Source: Serratia grimesii NBRC 13537
GTDB taxonomy: Bacteria > Pseudomonadota > Gammaproteobacteria > Enterobacterales > Enterobacteriaceae
Direction of reading: 5' to 3'
DNA length: 64,000 nt
Assembly (NCBI RefSeq): GCF_001590905.1
Contig: NZ_BCTT01000015.1
Coordinates: forward strand, 1-64,000
Shown here: positions 1 through 8,832 of the stretch, in pieces
How the letters are laid out: the number at the start of each line of letters is the position of its first letter
Position numbering within the stretch: position 1 is the stretch's first letter
The notes under the pieces: model-generated
The model's input: only the letters and a program-made list of their open reading frames with translations
Told to the model about the DNA's origin: nothing
Database searches by the model: none
Translations under genes and position numbers: made by a program

Positions 1-4
1 TTTT

Positions 5-580
5 TTATTCCATGACTCGGTGAATTTGCAGGTACTGCAACAGCATAATGGTCTTGCCGTCTTTGATTCGCCCATCAGCAATCATCGCCACCGCGTCGGT
101 GAACGGCAACTCCACCACTTCAATATCTTCGTCTTCGATACCACCACCGAACGTATTGCGTTCGTCGTCATGGTATTCAGCAATGAAGAAATGCACGATC
201 TCAGTCACGCCGCCCGGAGACATATAGGCTTCGAAAATCTTCTTCACGTCGCCAACCTGAAAACCGGTTTCCTCCACGGCTTCACGGCGTGCGCATTGCT
301 CCGGTGAGTCAGCATCCAGCAAGCCTGCACAGGCTTCCAGTAGCATGCCACTGTCGTTACCGTTCACATAGGTCGGCATACGGAACTGATTTGTCAGCAC
401 CACGGTGCCCTTGGCACGGTTGTACAGCAAAATGGTTGCGCCGTTGCCACGATCGTAGACTTCACGCATCTGCTGAACGGAACCGCCATCCTTACGCTTC
501 AAATCAAAAGTATATTTGTGCAGCACATACCAGTTATCTGATAACAGCTCTTTCTTCACATTCTCAATTTTCGCGGACAT
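5..580 (-). CDS. nudK: GDP-mannose pyrophosphatase NudK
   Basis: Nudix hydrolase of 191 residues, the same length as E. coli NudK, which cleaves GDP-mannose and related nucleotide sugars in the cytoplasm. The Nudix box is intact around residues 87-108 ([19 protein letters not shown], with the REAVEE core that binds the metal). The sequence [14 protein letters not shown] and the acidic [11 protein letters not shown] stretch near the C-terminus also match NudK. The ATG is at 580 and the stop lies a few bases from the window start. It is transcribed in the same direction as the nap operon, but a strong hairpin at 661-697 separates them, so it probably has its own promoter in 581-660. Family assignment is secure; the substrate is inferred from the NudK likeness. 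Confidence 0.93.
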   Translation of the reverse strand: MSAKIENVKKELLSDNWYVLHKYTFDLKRKDGGSVQQMREVYDRGNGATILLYNRAKGTVVLTNQFRMPTYVNGNDSGMLLEACAGLLDADSPEQCARREAVEETGFQVGDVKKIFEAYMSPGGVTEIVHFFIAEYHDDERNTFGGGIEDEDIEVVELPFTDAVAMIADGRIKDGKTIMLLQYLQIHRVME

Positions 581-660
581 GAACCCTTCTTCTTTTCCGT
601 TAGCTGAAACGCAAAAATGATACCGCGATTAAGCCCCAAAGTGGCAATGGATTTGCAACA

Positions 661-697
661 AAAAACCCCGCAGCTCATGCAGAGCGACGGGGTTTTT
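661..697 (-). terminator. Rho-independent terminator of the nap operon
   Basis: AAAACCCCG and CGGGGTTTTT form a GC-rich stem about 15 bases downstream of the napC stop. On the minus strand the hairpin is followed by a T run. It separates napC from nudK. Confidence 0.75.
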
Positions 698-710
698 ACA
701 GCTAAATGCG

Positions 711-1328
711 TTAGAACCCGTTAGGAACGTCGCGCATATCCGGCAGCTTGTGGGCGATGCCCTTATGGCAATCGATACAGGTTTTACCCTCGGTTATTGC
801 TTTGTCGTGCATCTTTGCCGCCACCGTTTTTTGCGCGGTGAAGTCCATGTATTCGAAATTATGACAGTTACGACATTCTTGCGAGTCATTGGCCTTCATG
901 CGCGCCCATTCGTTGCTCGCCATCGCCAACCGATGTTGGTCAAATTTCTGTGGCGTGTCGATCAAACCGAATGCCTTGGCATATAACTCCTTGCTGGCTT
1001 TCAACTTGCGCAGCATCTTGGGCGCCCACTCATGTGGCACATGACAATCCGGACAGGTCGCACGCACACCGCTACGGTTGTTGTAGTGCACTGTCCCCAT
1101 GTACTCTTCATAGACGTTTTCACGCATTTCATGACAACCGATACAGAACTGCTCGGTATTCGCCGCTTCCATGCCGGTATTAAAACCACCCCAGAAGATG
1201 ATCCCGGCGCCAAACCCCAACAGCAGCAGCGTACCCAGCGCCAGGCGGCTTGGCCTACGCCACCAGCGCCACAATCGTAGTAACAGCCCGGGCTTTTTTT
1301 CAGTCATAGTATGTTTGCGTTCGCTCAT
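711..1328 (-). CDS. napC: Cytochrome c-type tetrahaem quinol dehydrogenase NapC
   Basis: Membrane-anchored tetrahaem cytochrome of the NapC/NirT family, 205 residues. It takes electrons from the quinol pool and passes them to NapB/NapA in the periplasm. One N-terminal membrane anchor is visible (residues about 28-48, [20 protein letters not shown]), preceded by a basic Trp/Arg-rich segment. Four haem motifs follow: CIGCH, CPDCH, CRNCH and CIDCH. It is the last gene of napFDABC, 11 bases after napB. The upstream ATG has a G-rich tract very close to it; a start seven codons later is also possible and would give a length nearer E. coli NapC. Because napG and napH are missing, NapC is the only visible quinol-oxidising component here. 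Confidence 0.95.
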   Translation of the reverse strand: MSERKHTMTEKKPGLLLRLWRWWRRPSRLALGTLLLLGFGAGIIFWGGFNTGMEAANTEQFCIGCHEMRENVYEEYMGTVHYNNRSGVRATCPDCHVPHEWAPKMLRKLKASKELYAKAFGLIDTPQKFDQHRLAMASNEWARMKANDSQECRNCHNFEYMDFTAQKTVAAKMHDKAITEGKTCIDCHKGIAHKLPDMRDVPNGF

Positions 1329-1339
1329 AGCTCCCCCGC

Positions 1340-1789
1340 TTAATGTCCAAAGCCCGGCATGGGCTGAAAATCATTGCCGACAATGGGTGCCGCGTCGGTT
1401 TGCGGTACGTGGCACTGCAAGCAGAAATAGCGACGCGGTGCGACGTCACTCAATACCTTGCCGTCTCTATCCATAAAGTGTGTCGGGCTGATGCGGGGTG
1501 CACCGGTAGTGCGGTAGTGCTCTACCCCGTGGCACTGCAAGCAACGGTTGGTGTTTTTGCTGATCTGGTAACCATCCACGCTGTGCGGGATCATCGGCGG
1601 CTGATTGACATAGTTCAGTGCCATCCGCTCCTGCTGTTTCGGCATTGAGATCGGCCCGCCAACGGTGGCGGACACTTCAGGGGATTTGCTGAGATCGACA
1701 TCACTCGCGGCAAACGCCAGACCGGCGAACACCAGCGACAATAAGGTCACCCACAGGGCAAGCGTCTTTTTCAGAACAGGGCTTTTCAT
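1340..1789 (-). CDS. napB: Dihaem cytochrome c NapB, small subunit of periplasmic nitrate reductase
   Basis: Periplasmic electron-transfer subunit of 149 residues that relays electrons from NapC to NapA. It starts with a signal peptide (basic MKSPVLKK, then a hydrophobic segment ending LAFAAS). The two CLQCH haem-attachment motifs are in the second half (near residues 84 and 123). The conserved [13 protein letters not shown] stretch, typical of NapB, precedes the first haem. It lies 55 bases after napA and 11 before napC in the same operon. Haem attachment needs the Ccm system, whose genes are not in this window, unlike E. coli where they follow napC. Confidence 0.95.
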   Translation of the reverse strand: MKSPVLKKTLALWVTLLSLVFAGLAFAASDVDLSKSPEVSATVGGPISMPKQQERMALNYVNQPPMIPHSVDGYQISKNTNRCLQCHGVEHYRTTGAPRISPTHFMDRDGKVLSDVAPRRYFCLQCHVPQTDAAPIVGNDFQPMPGFGH

Positions 1790-1844
1790 TTTTATTTGGC
1801 TCCTGGGTAATTAAATAAGGTGTTCATCGCGCTATTCGTCAGCC

Positions 1845-4331
1845 TTACGCCTTCTCCAACTTCACCGCACATTTCTTGAAATCGACTTCTTTCGAAAGCG
1901 GATCGGTGGCATCCAGCGTCAGGTTGTTCACCAACTGCGCGGCGTCAAAGAACGGCATATAGACCAACCCCTTGGGTGGGCGGTTACGGCCACGGGTTTC
2001 GACCGTGCTGATCAGTTCACCACGGCGTGACTTCACCTTGACCTTATCTCCACGACGTAAATTGCGGCTTTTGGCATCAAGAGGATGAATAAACAACACT
2101 GCCTGTGGGAAAGCACGATGCAGTTCGGGAACCCGTCGTGTCATTGAGCCGGTATGCCAATGCTCCAACACACGACCGGTGGATAACCACAGATCGTATT
2201 CGCTGTCCGGGCTCTCTGCCGCCGGTTCAAATGGCAGCGCAAAGATCACTGCCTTGCCGTCCGGTTTACCGTAGAAACGCACCGCATCCCCCGCCTTCAC
2301 GTAAGGATCTGTGCCTTCTCGGTACCGCCACAGCGTCTCTTTGCCATCCACCACAGGCCAGCGTAGACCGCGCGCCTGGTGGTAACTGTCGAACGGTGCC
2401 AGATCATGACCATGGCCACGACCAAAACCGGCATACTCTTCAAACAACCCTTTTTGCAGGTAAAAACCGACGTCACGGGCTTCATCGTTTAGCTGGTCTT
2501 CCGGGATTTCCGTTAATGGGTATTTATTGACCTCACCGTTAGCGAACAACACGTCATATAGCGTTTTACCGCGATACTCCGGTTTCTGTGCCAGCAGTTC
2601 GGCTGGCCACACTTCCTCCACCGTGAAACGCTTGGAGAATTCCACCAGTTGCCACAGATCGGATTTGGCCTCACCCGGCGCTTTCACCTGCTGGCGCCAG
2701 AACTGGGTACGACGCTCCGCATTGCCGTAAGCCCCTTCTTTCTCAACCCACATGGCCGTCGGCAGGATCAAATCGGCAGCCAATGCGCTGACGGTTGGAT
2801 AAGGATCAGATACCACCACAAAGTTGCGCGCGTCACGCCAGCCCGGCATCCTGTCTTGATTGATGTTTGGCCCAGCCTGCATGTTGTTGTTACACATCAC
2901 CCAGTAAGCGTTCAGCTTGCCGTCTTTGAGTGCACGGTCCTGCGCCACCGCATGCAACCCAACTTTTGCCGGGATAGTGCCCACCGGCAATTGCCACTTC
3001 TGTTCGGCTGTCTGACGGTGCTTTTCGTTAGTGACCACCATGTCAGCCGGCAAACGGTGAGCAAAAGTACCCACTTCACGTGCGGTACCGCAGGCAGAAG
3101 GTTGCCCAGTCAGTGAGAACGGTCCACAGCCCGGTTTGGAAATCTTGCCGGTTAGCAGATGCAGGTTGTAGCACAGGTTATTAGCCCATACGCCACGGGT
3201 ATGCTGGTTGAAGCCCATGGTCCAGTAAGACACGACCTTGATGTTTGGATCGGCATACAGCTTCGCTAACGCTTCCAGTTGATCTTCCGGCACACCGCTC
3301 AATTTCGCTGTTTTTTCCAGCGTATAGTCCGCCACGAAGGTTTTGTACGCTTCGAAACTCATCGGTTCCGAAGCATCGCTGCCCGGGTTTTTCGCCGCTT
3401 TTTCCAGTGGGTCCGTCGGACGCAGGCCGTAGCCGATATCCGTCGCCCCACGGCGGAAATTGACGTGCCGATTAAGGAAGTCCTGATCGACTGCATTGTT
3501 TTGAATGATGTAATTAGCGATGTAATTCATGATCGCCAAATCGGTCTGCGGCGTGAACACCATGCCGTTATCCGCCAGTTCAAAGCTGCGATGCTCAAAG
3601 GTAGACAACACCGATACGTTGACGTGTTCGTTGCTCAGACGACGATCAGTAATGCGCGACCACAGGATCGGGTGCATCTCCGCCATATTGGAGCCCCACA
3701 GCACGAAGGCGTCGGCCTGCTCAATATCGTCATAACAGCCCATAGGTTCGTCCATGCCGAAGGTGCGCATAAAGCCCACCACCGCTGACGCCATACAGTG
3801 ACGTGCGTTCGGATCCAGATTATTGGAACGCAACCCGGCTTTAAACAATTTGGCCGCGGCATAGCCTTCCCATACCGTCCACTGACCGGAACCGAACATG
3901 CCGACCGCCTCAGGTCCTTTCTCTTTCAATGCTTGCTTGAACTTATCGGCCATGATGTCGAAGGCCTGTTGCCAACTAACAGGGGTAAACTCGCCTTCTT
4001 TATGATATTGACCGTCTTTCATGCGCAGCAGTGGCTGAGTTAAACGGTCTTTGCCATACATGATTTTCGGCAAGAAATAGCCTTTGATACAGCTCAACCC
4101 ACGGTTGACCGCTGCATCTGGATCCCCTTGTGAGGCAACAATACGACCATTTTGGGTCCCGACAAGCACACCGCAGCCGGTTCCGCAAAAACGACAGGGC
4201 GCCTTGTCCCATTTGATGGCGTCAGCACTGCTTGCTACCGCCTGTGCCACCGTGGGAATAGTCAAACCGGCGGCTGCCGCAGCCGCTACTGCGGCATTTG
4301 CTTTCATGAAGTCTCGACGACTGAGTTTCAT
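1845..4331 (-). CDS. napA: Periplasmic nitrate reductase catalytic subunit NapA
   Basis: Molybdenum bis-MGD enzyme that reduces nitrate to nitrite in the periplasm; 828 residues, the same length as E. coli NapA. A twin-arginine signal is clear ([11 protein letters not shown]). The N-terminal [4Fe-4S] ligands are seen in [10 protein letters not shown] with a later Cys in LSCIKGYF. The Cys that coordinates molybdenum lies in [10 protein letters not shown]. The C-terminal molybdopterin-dinucleotide domain contains [18 protein letters not shown]. napD precedes it with a 4-base ATGA overlap, which suggests coupled translation with the chaperone that binds the Tat signal. It is intact, with no frameshift. 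Confidence 0.98.
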   Translation of the reverse strand: MKLSRRDFMKANAAVAAAAAAGLTIPTVAQAVASSADAIKWDKAPCRFCGTGCGVLVGTQNGRIVASQGDPDAAVNRGLSCIKGYFLPKIMYGKDRLTQPLLRMKDGQYHKEGEFTPVSWQQAFDIMADKFKQALKEKGPEAVGMFGSGQWTVWEGYAAAKLFKAGLRSNNLDPNARHCMASAVVGFMRTFGMDEPMGCYDDIEQADAFVLWGSNMAEMHPILWSRITDRRLSNEHVNVSVLSTFEHRSFELADNGMVFTPQTDLAIMNYIANYIIQNNAVDQDFLNRHVNFRRGATDIGYGLRPTDPLEKAAKNPGSDASEPMSFEAYKTFVADYTLEKTAKLSGVPEDQLEALAKLYADPNIKVVSYWTMGFNQHTRGVWANNLCYNLHLLTGKISKPGCGPFSLTGQPSACGTAREVGTFAHRLPADMVVTNEKHRQTAEQKWQLPVGTIPAKVGLHAVAQDRALKDGKLNAYWVMCNNNMQAGPNINQDRMPGWRDARNFVVVSDPYPTVSALAADLILPTAMWVEKEGAYGNAERRTQFWRQQVKAPGEAKSDLWQLVEFSKRFTVEEVWPAELLAQKPEYRGKTLYDVLFANGEVNKYPLTEIPEDQLNDEARDVGFYLQKGLFEEYAGFGRGHGHDLAPFDSYHQARGLRWPVVDGKETLWRYREGTDPYVKAGDAVRFYGKPDGKAVIFALPFEPAAESPDSEYDLWLSTGRVLEHWHTGSMTRRVPELHRAFPQAVLFIHPLDAKSRNLRRGDKVKVKSRRGELISTVETRGRNRPPKGLVYMPFFDAAQLVNNLTLDATDPLSKEVDFKKCAVKLEKA

Positions 4332-4594
4332 GGCGTTACCTCACCTTGAGTGTCCTGCTGGTGATAAACCAGCGATACTGCCAGCACGCCGTCCAGATTG
4401 CGTACCGACTCAATTTTTTCTAGCAGCGCATGAGAGCAAGCGGCTTGCATGACGACCACCAACTTGCCGTGCTCCTGATCCTGCACCGGGATTTCCGTGT
4501 CCGTTATCGCCAGTAAAGCCGAAGTCAGCCGTGGGATTTTTTCCGGTCGCGCCTGCACCACCAGCCCGCTGACGTGCCATTCGCTATTCATCAT
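4328..4594 (-). CDS. napD: NapA signal-peptide-binding chaperone NapD
   Basis: Small cytoplasmic protein (88 residues) that binds the twin-arginine signal of NapA and holds back export until the cofactor is loaded. The ferredoxin-like NapD pattern is visible: [13 protein letters not shown] at the start, then a VVVMQA strand and a C-terminal [12 protein letters not shown] strand. Its start overlaps the end of napF by 11 bases and its stop overlaps the napA ATG by 4 bases, so the three are translationally linked. The C-terminal tail (QDTQGEVTP) is short. Confidence 0.93.
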   Translation of the reverse strand: MMNSEWHVSGLVVQARPEKIPRLTSALLAITDTEIPVQDQEHGKLVVVMQAACSHALLEKIESVRNLDGVLAVSLVYHQQDTQGEVTP

Positions 4595-5081
4595 TATTTT
4601 CGCTCCGGGTTAAGGTGACAGCACCGGTCGGGCAGCCGGCGACACAGGCTCCGCAACCGTTGCAGGCCGCCACATCCAGCATGGGTGGCGCCATCTTGCC
4701 TAAACGGGGCCGAAACCGTATGGCCTGGGGTTCACAGCTGTCCTGACAACTGCGGCATTCCACACCCTGGTGCGCCAGGCAAGCGTTACTGAACACCGCA
4801 TGTTGTCGCCAGGGCGTTTCCGCCAACGGGCGAAATAACGATTCCGCGCACGCCTGCGCGCAAAGCCCACAAAACGTACATTCCGCACGCTGGAAATTCA
4901 CTTCAGGAAAACCGCCGCTACCGACGATAAGAACGCCCGTTTCACAGTTTCGAACACAGGCCTGGCAACGGGTGCAACCCGCAATAAAAAGGGATTCTTG
5001 CAGCGACCACGGGGGGCGGATCGCAGCGGTTGGCTGACGCCATTGTCCACCGAGCAGTTTGCGCCGCGACAATATGGTCAT
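4584..5081 (-). CDS. napF: Ferredoxin-type protein NapF
   Basis: Cytoplasmic iron-sulfur protein (165 residues from the chosen start) thought to help maturation of NapA before export. Cysteine clusters for [4Fe-4S] centres are visible: CTRCQACVRNC, CTFCGLCAQAC, CRSCQDSC and CNGCGACVAGC. I chose the ATG at 5081 because AAGGA lies 8 bases upstream and the next residues (MTILSRRKLLGGQWR) match NapF; an ATG nine codons earlier has no such site. It is the first gene of napFDABC. The upstream gap holds candidate NarP and FNR sites. Confidence 0.93.
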   Translation of the reverse strand: MTILSRRKLLGGQWRQPTAAIRPPWSLQESLFIAGCTRCQACVRNCETGVLIVGSGGFPEVNFQRAECTFCGLCAQACAESLFRPLAETPWRQHAVFSNACLAHQGVECRSCQDSCEPQAIRFRPRLGKMAPPMLDVAACNGCGACVAGCPTGAVTLTRSENNDE

Positions 5082-5263
5082 GCTGTTTTTCCTTGACGTT
5101 GCAAACACGCCACCGCGTGTAAAGAGTGCCTAATCCAGTACTGTTATTGTTGTATTGCTCTCAGAGTTTCGAACGGCTGCCCACCACGTAATAACGAGGG
5201 GACAAAGGGTATAAACCCTGCTAAAGACGGGGGTAAGATAAAAGGACTGCGGGGGGTATATAA

Positions 5264-5279
5264 TCACCCTAAAGGGGTA
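5264..5279 (-). promoter_or_regulatory. Candidate NarP (7-2-7) site upstream of napF
   Basis: TCACCCT-AA-AGGGGTA reads on the minus strand as TACCCCT-TT-AGGGTGA. One half matches the NarL/NarP heptamer TACYYMT exactly and the other imperfectly, with the 2-base spacing NarP requires. Several more G-rich heptamers ending GTA lie nearby (around 5228, 5251 and 5284). This fits control of nap by the adjacent NarQ/NarP pair, as known for E. coli nap. The site was found by eye only. Confidence 0.5.
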
Positions 5280-5293
5280 AATACGGGGGTAGC

Positions 5294-5307
5294 TTGCGCC
5301 AGATCAA
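5294..5307. promoter_or_regulatory. Candidate FNR site upstream of napF
   Basis: TTGCG-CCAG-ATCAA compares with the FNR consensus TTGAT-N4-ATCAA: the right half is perfect and the left half matches 3 of 5. Its centre is about 29 bp further from napF than the candidate NarP site, whereas the E. coli nap promoter spaces the two by about 20 bp. The rest of the 424-base gap shows no other feature I can support. Confidence 0.45.
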
Positions 5308-5505
5308 TCTATTACCGGGTGCTGTGAGATGTTAGCCACACTATTTCCAGCCGGACGCTATCTAATTGATTATATAACGTCTGTTTATTGGTGCTATGAC
5401 AGACAACTTAATGCGAAACACCACGCATTTTGGTTGCAAAAGTTATAATTTTGCTTTCGAATGAAACTCAACAATGTCCATCGCACGCGAGAAAAGGATG
5501 CATGA

Positions 5506-7188
5506 TTGCTTGTTAAACGTTCAGTGACCAGCAGCCTGGCCAAGGCGCTGTTTTGCATTGTGATTTTGTCCGTGCTCTCCACTGGCCTGGCGTTGACTAC
5601 CGTCGCTGACAGCCTGCGTGACGCCGAAGCGGTCAACATTGCTGGCTCACTGCGTATGCAAAGCTACCGATTAGCGTACGACCTTGCCCAACATGCCCCG
5701 GAACGGGACCAGCATCTGCTGCAATACCAAGAGTCTCTGCAAGCCCCGGTATTGCAAAAGTTGGATCGTTTTTACGTGCCTGCGGATGTCCGTGAAAAAT
5801 ACCTCTCTCTGCAGCATGCCTGGCAACCGCTTGCGCAGCAGATCCAGGCGGGGCAGTCGGCAGACTATCAGGCCAACATTGCCGGCTATGTGAATCAAAT
5901 TGACCATTTTGTACTGGCACTACAGCGTTATTCCGAACTGAAACTGACCATCGTGGCCGCTATCAGTGTGGTGGGGTATATCGTCATCATTGGCCTGGTG
6001 CTGTTTTGTATCCGCTTTATGCGACGCCAGGTCGTCACACCGCTTAAGCACCTGGTGGAAGCCAGCCAGCGCGTACAACAACGGGATTTTCATTACCCGC
6101 CGCTGGATACCGAATTGCCAAACGAACTTGGGGTACTGTCGCAAGCCTTTACCGCCATGTCTGGTGATCTGGCCAAACTGTATCGATCGCTTGAACATAA
6201 AGTGCAGGAGAAAACCCAGCGCCTACAGCAAGCGAACAAGACGCTGGAGGTGTTGTACAACTGTTCGCAAGCGCTGAGCGTACGGCAAATAGATCAGCAG
6301 GCATTTGAGCAAATCCTGCACATCGTGCGCCAAAGTGAACACCTGCACTGCATCAAGCTAAAGGTGGCAGACAATCTCAGTGAATGGCAATTGCACAGCG
6401 GCTCACCGTCGACGACGCTGGACTGGCAATCGCTGACCATAATCCAGGGCGACAAGCCGTTGGGCGAACTGAGCTGGCAGCATCACGATCATCCTCCCCA
6501 CCCGCACTTGATGCAAAGTGTCGCCAATATGCTGAGTCGCGGAGTGTATTTTAACCGTGCGCAGAAGCAACACATGCAGTTTTTGCTGATGGAAGAACGT
6601 GCCACTATCGCCCGAGAGTTACATGACTCTCTGGCGCAAGCACTGTCGTTTTTGCGTATTCAACTCACGTTGCTCAAACGAACGCTGGGGGGTACAACCC
6701 CGGATGCCCATGAAATTATCAATGATTTCGATCGGGCGCTGGCTGATGCCTATCGCCAATTGCGCGAACTGCTGACGACCTTCCGCCTGAACATTCAGGA
6801 AGCCGATTTAAACACCGCACTGGACCAGTTACTGGCGCCATTAAAGGTTCTTACCGACGCGCGGATTCAGTTACACTGTCGGCTTTCTTCCCAGGCGCTT
6901 AATGCCCAACAGCAAGTGCATGCGTTGCAAATTGTACGTGAAGCAGTACTCAACGCCATCAAACACGCCAACGCACGGGAGATCGTGATTCGCTGTGGCG
7001 TGACGGCCGAGGGTAACAACAGGATTAGCATTGCAGACGACGGCTGCGGTATCGCCAGTCTGAGTGAACCTGAAGGTCACTATGGCCTGACCATCATGAG
7101 CGAGCGCGCTGCGCGGCTGAGAGGAACGCTGCGCATCAAGCGAGGTGAGTCAGAAGGCACGGAAGTCCAACTGACATTCCCGCCATAA
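5506..7188 (+). CDS. narQ: Nitrate/nitrite sensor histidine kinase NarQ
   Basis: Inner-membrane sensor kinase of 560 residues, close in length to E. coli NarQ. TM1 is near residues 10-30. The periplasmic part carries the nitrate-binding P-box (EAVNIAGSLRMQSYRLAYDL, residues about 42-61). TM2 (about 148-170) leads to a HAMP domain, a central Cys-containing module, and the HisKA_3 segment with phospho-accepting His about residue 373 (ARELHDSLAQALS). An ATPase domain with DDGCGI closes the protein. The start is TTG at 5506, with AAGGA 7 bases upstream; an in-frame TGA sits immediately before it and no ATG fits. It faces away from napF, sharing a 424-base regulatory gap. Confidence 0.95.
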   Translation: MLVKRSVTSSLAKALFCIVILSVLSTGLALTTVADSLRDAEAVNIAGSLRMQSYRLAYDLAQHAPERDQHLLQYQESLQAPVLQKLDRFYVPADVREKYLSLQHAWQPLAQQIQAGQSADYQANIAGYVNQIDHFVLALQRYSELKLTIVAAISVVGYIVIIGLVLFCIRFMRRQVVTPLKHLVEASQRVQQRDFHYPPLDTELPNELGVLSQAFTAMSGDLAKLYRSLEHKVQEKTQRLQQANKTLEVLYNCSQALSVRQIDQQAFEQILHIVRQSEHLHCIKLKVADNLSEWQLHSGSPSTTLDWQSLTIIQGDKPLGELSWQHHDHPPHPHLMQSVANMLSRGVYFNRAQKQHMQFLLMEERATIARELHDSLAQALSFLRIQLTLLKRTLGGTTPDAHEIINDFDRALADAYRQLRELLTTFRLNIQEADLNTALDQLLAPLKVLTDARIQLHCRLSSQALNAQQQVHALQIVREAVLNAIKHANAREIVIRCGVTAEGNNRISIADDGCGIASLSEPEGHYGLTIMSERAARLRGTLRIKRGESEGTEVQLTFPP

Positions 7189-7257
7189 AATCAGGACTGT
7201 TCACCCTTCGTTACGGTTTAGCGAAGTCTAACGGTCATTTCAGGATGTGTGTGGAAA

Positions 7258-7526
7258 TAGGCTGCATCCCATATTTGCACGTGAGCACCGCTGGCGGTTA
7301 TTTGGACGCGCAGCAAGGCGCGAGTCGTGAGGTTTGGTGGGCCAAATAAGCGGCGCGTAACACAAGTGCGCATTCAAATGGCCCCAGCCCTTCGGGTCGC
7401 ACCCCAAAAACCCGTACTCTGTGTTGTCGGGTTTGAACGTAGGCCCACTATGTCCTACCCTCTTCGCCTTGATTACGGGCTTTTGGGTCTGCGACAGTGC
7501 CACGGTCAAATACGGGATACAGCCTA
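7258..7526. repeat. 269-bp miniature inverted-repeat element between narQ and narP
   Basis: The element is bounded by imperfect inverted repeats of about 30 bp: the left end reads TAGGCTGCATCCCATATTTG and the right end, read on the minus strand, TAGGCTGTATCCCGTATTTG. A nested inverted repeat GGTTATTTGG / CCAAATAA(G)C lies at 7296-7305 and 7342-7351. The right 136 bp (7391-7526) aligns without gaps, in reverse orientation, to 48002-48137 upstream of ppk with roughly 78% identity by hand count. A shorter end fragment lies at 23255-23296. It looks like a non-autonomous mobile element; there is no transposase. No clean target-site duplication was visible. Confidence 0.75.
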
Positions 7527-7612
7527 AGTACCACTATCAAGAGTCTGTCCCACTGTGAAGCGTGCTGCACAGCGCGTTTGAGTGGCTTTACTCGCTACAG
7601 GGAGCATATTTC

Positions 7613-8245
7613 ATGGTGATGAAGAATTACCGAGTGATGATCGTTGACGACCACCCACTGATGCGCCGCGGCATCAAACAACTGCTGGGGCTTGACCCGC
7701 TGTTTACCGTCGTCGCCGAAGCCAGCAACGGCAACGAAGCTATCACGTTTGCGTTACAACAAACACCGGACGTGATCCTGCTGGATCTGAACATGAAAGG
7801 GCTGTCCGGTCTGGACACGCTGAAAGCACTGCGCAATGAAGGTGTGGATGCACGCATCATCGTGCTGACGGTTTCCGATTCACGCAACGATGTCTATGCG
7901 TTGATCGACGCCGGTGCCGATGGCTATCTACTGAAAGACAGTGAACCGGAACAGTTGCTGGAACACATTCTCGCCGCCGCAGAAGGCCAAAATGTGATCA
8001 GTGACGCGGTGGCAGATTATCTGTTATCCCGTAGCGAACAACACGATCCCTTTGCCGAACTGACAGAGCGCGAGCTGGACGTATTGCAAGAAGTCGCACG
8101 TGGGATGTCCAATAAGCAGGTTGCCGCACAATTGCACATTTCTGAAGAGACGGTGAAAGTGCATATCCGCAACATGCTGCGCAAACTGGATGTGCGTTCA
8201 CGCGTGGCAGCGACAGTGATGTATCTGGAGCACAAGAGTCAATAA
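7613..8245 (+). CDS. narP: Nitrate/nitrite response regulator NarP
   Basis: LuxR/FixJ-type response regulator, 210 residues from the chosen start. The receiver domain begins VMIVDDHPLMRRG and carries the phospho-acceptor Asp about residue 58 (ILLDLNMKGLSGLDT) and a Lys in YLLKDSEPEQ. The C-terminal helix-turn-helix includes LTERELDVL and SNKQVAAQLHISEETVKVH. NarP rather than NarL is favoured by DDHPLMRRG and the close match to E. coli NarP. I place the start at ATG 7613, where CAGGGAG lies about 8 bases upstream; a GTG at 7562 would add 17 residues unlike the family. It is the expected partner of NarQ, whose gene lies just upstream beyond a repeat element. Confidence 0.93.
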   Translation: MVMKNYRVMIVDDHPLMRRGIKQLLGLDPLFTVVAEASNGNEAITFALQQTPDVILLDLNMKGLSGLDTLKALRNEGVDARIIVLTVSDSRNDVYALIDAGADGYLLKDSEPEQLLEHILAAAEGQNVISDAVADYLLSRSEQHDPFAELTERELDVLQEVARGMSNKQVAAQLHISEETVKVHIRNMLRKLDVRSRVAATVMYLEHKSQ

Positions 8246-8248
8246 TAC

Positions 8249-8268
8249 TTCCCCGGCACGCCGGGGAA
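8249..8268. terminator. Perfect hairpin between convergent narP and 8272 gene
   Basis: TTCCCCGGC-AC-GCCGGGGAA is a perfect palindrome lying between the narP stop and the stop of the convergent small gene. No long T run follows, so it may act as a bidirectional but weak terminator. Confidence 0.55.
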
Positions 8269-8271
8269 TGT

Positions 8272-8550
8272 TCATTCGATGGCGGCGAGGAGTGCCTGAT
8301 GGTGCTGGTGAACCCAGCCCTTGTTGATCGGCCCCCAGTTTTCCAACTGGTAAAAACCGTCATTGTTGCGTACACCCTGCTGAACAAATTGCAATTCGAC
8401 CCCCAAGCCTGGCAAGGCTTTCAACACGTCTTGCAGGGTACGACGCGGCCACCCCGTCAATTCCATCAGACGTGGGACGTTTGGCCGTTCGCTGTGGCTG
8501 ATCAACCAGCACAGATAAAGACGACGGGCAAATACCGGGTTAATTTCCAT
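8272..8550 (-). CDS. Small winged-helix-like protein, function unknown
   Basis: A 92-residue protein that I do not recognise by name. The middle (PNVPRLMELTGWPRRTLQDV, then LKALPGLGVELQFVQQG) has the spacing of a helix-turn-helix followed by a wing: a recognition-helix-like WPRRTLQDVLKAL, then a beta hairpin ending YQLENWGPI. This suggests a small DNA-binding protein. It ends HHQALLAAIE with no further domain. It is convergent with narP and divergent from acrD, at a place where E. coli narQ and acrD are directly adjacent, so it is part of an insertion relative to E. coli. The reading frame is intact and the ATG at 8550 is preceded on its strand by AGGAG. Confidence 0.75.
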   Translation of the reverse strand: MEINPVFARRLYLCWLISHSERPNVPRLMELTGWPRRTLQDVLKALPGLGVELQFVQQGVRNNDGFYQLENWGPINKGWVHQHHQALLAAIE

Positions 8551-8832
8551 GCCAAGCTCCTGCTTACACTATGAGTCCTGATTATTTTCCGGGCACACTA
8601 ATCGGTCAGGCCCTTGATAGTCATAAAATTGTCTTAATGACCGTTTTAACAACAATAGCGGCGACCTTGCAGGTTTCTACTACCGTTATTTACATTATCT
8701 CCTTTTTTTCTCCACGCTTTACTCCCCCTTCCCGAGTAAAGTGCATAGGCGCCGGAATCCTTCCCAGCCGCTGAGAAACGCAATTCCGATGCGTCTTAAA
8801 GATAGAACAAGTCATAACGAGGTTCGCGCTGC

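Noticed and set aside
2105-2530. 141-codon plus-strand frame inside napA
   Set aside because: Antisense to a full-length conserved enzyme with no ribosome site.
711-5081. Absence of napG and napH considered as a deletion
   Set aside because: napFDABC without GH is a known arrangement in other enterics, and the spacing between napA and napB shows no scar.
7327-7527. 66-codon frame inside the 7258 repeat
   Set aside because: Not listed as a gene because it lies wholly in a repeat and lacks a ribosome site; the shared frame is reported as a finding.
8571-8774. 67-codon frame before acrD
   Set aside because: No ribosome site and no recognisable sequence; it lies in the promoter region of acrD.
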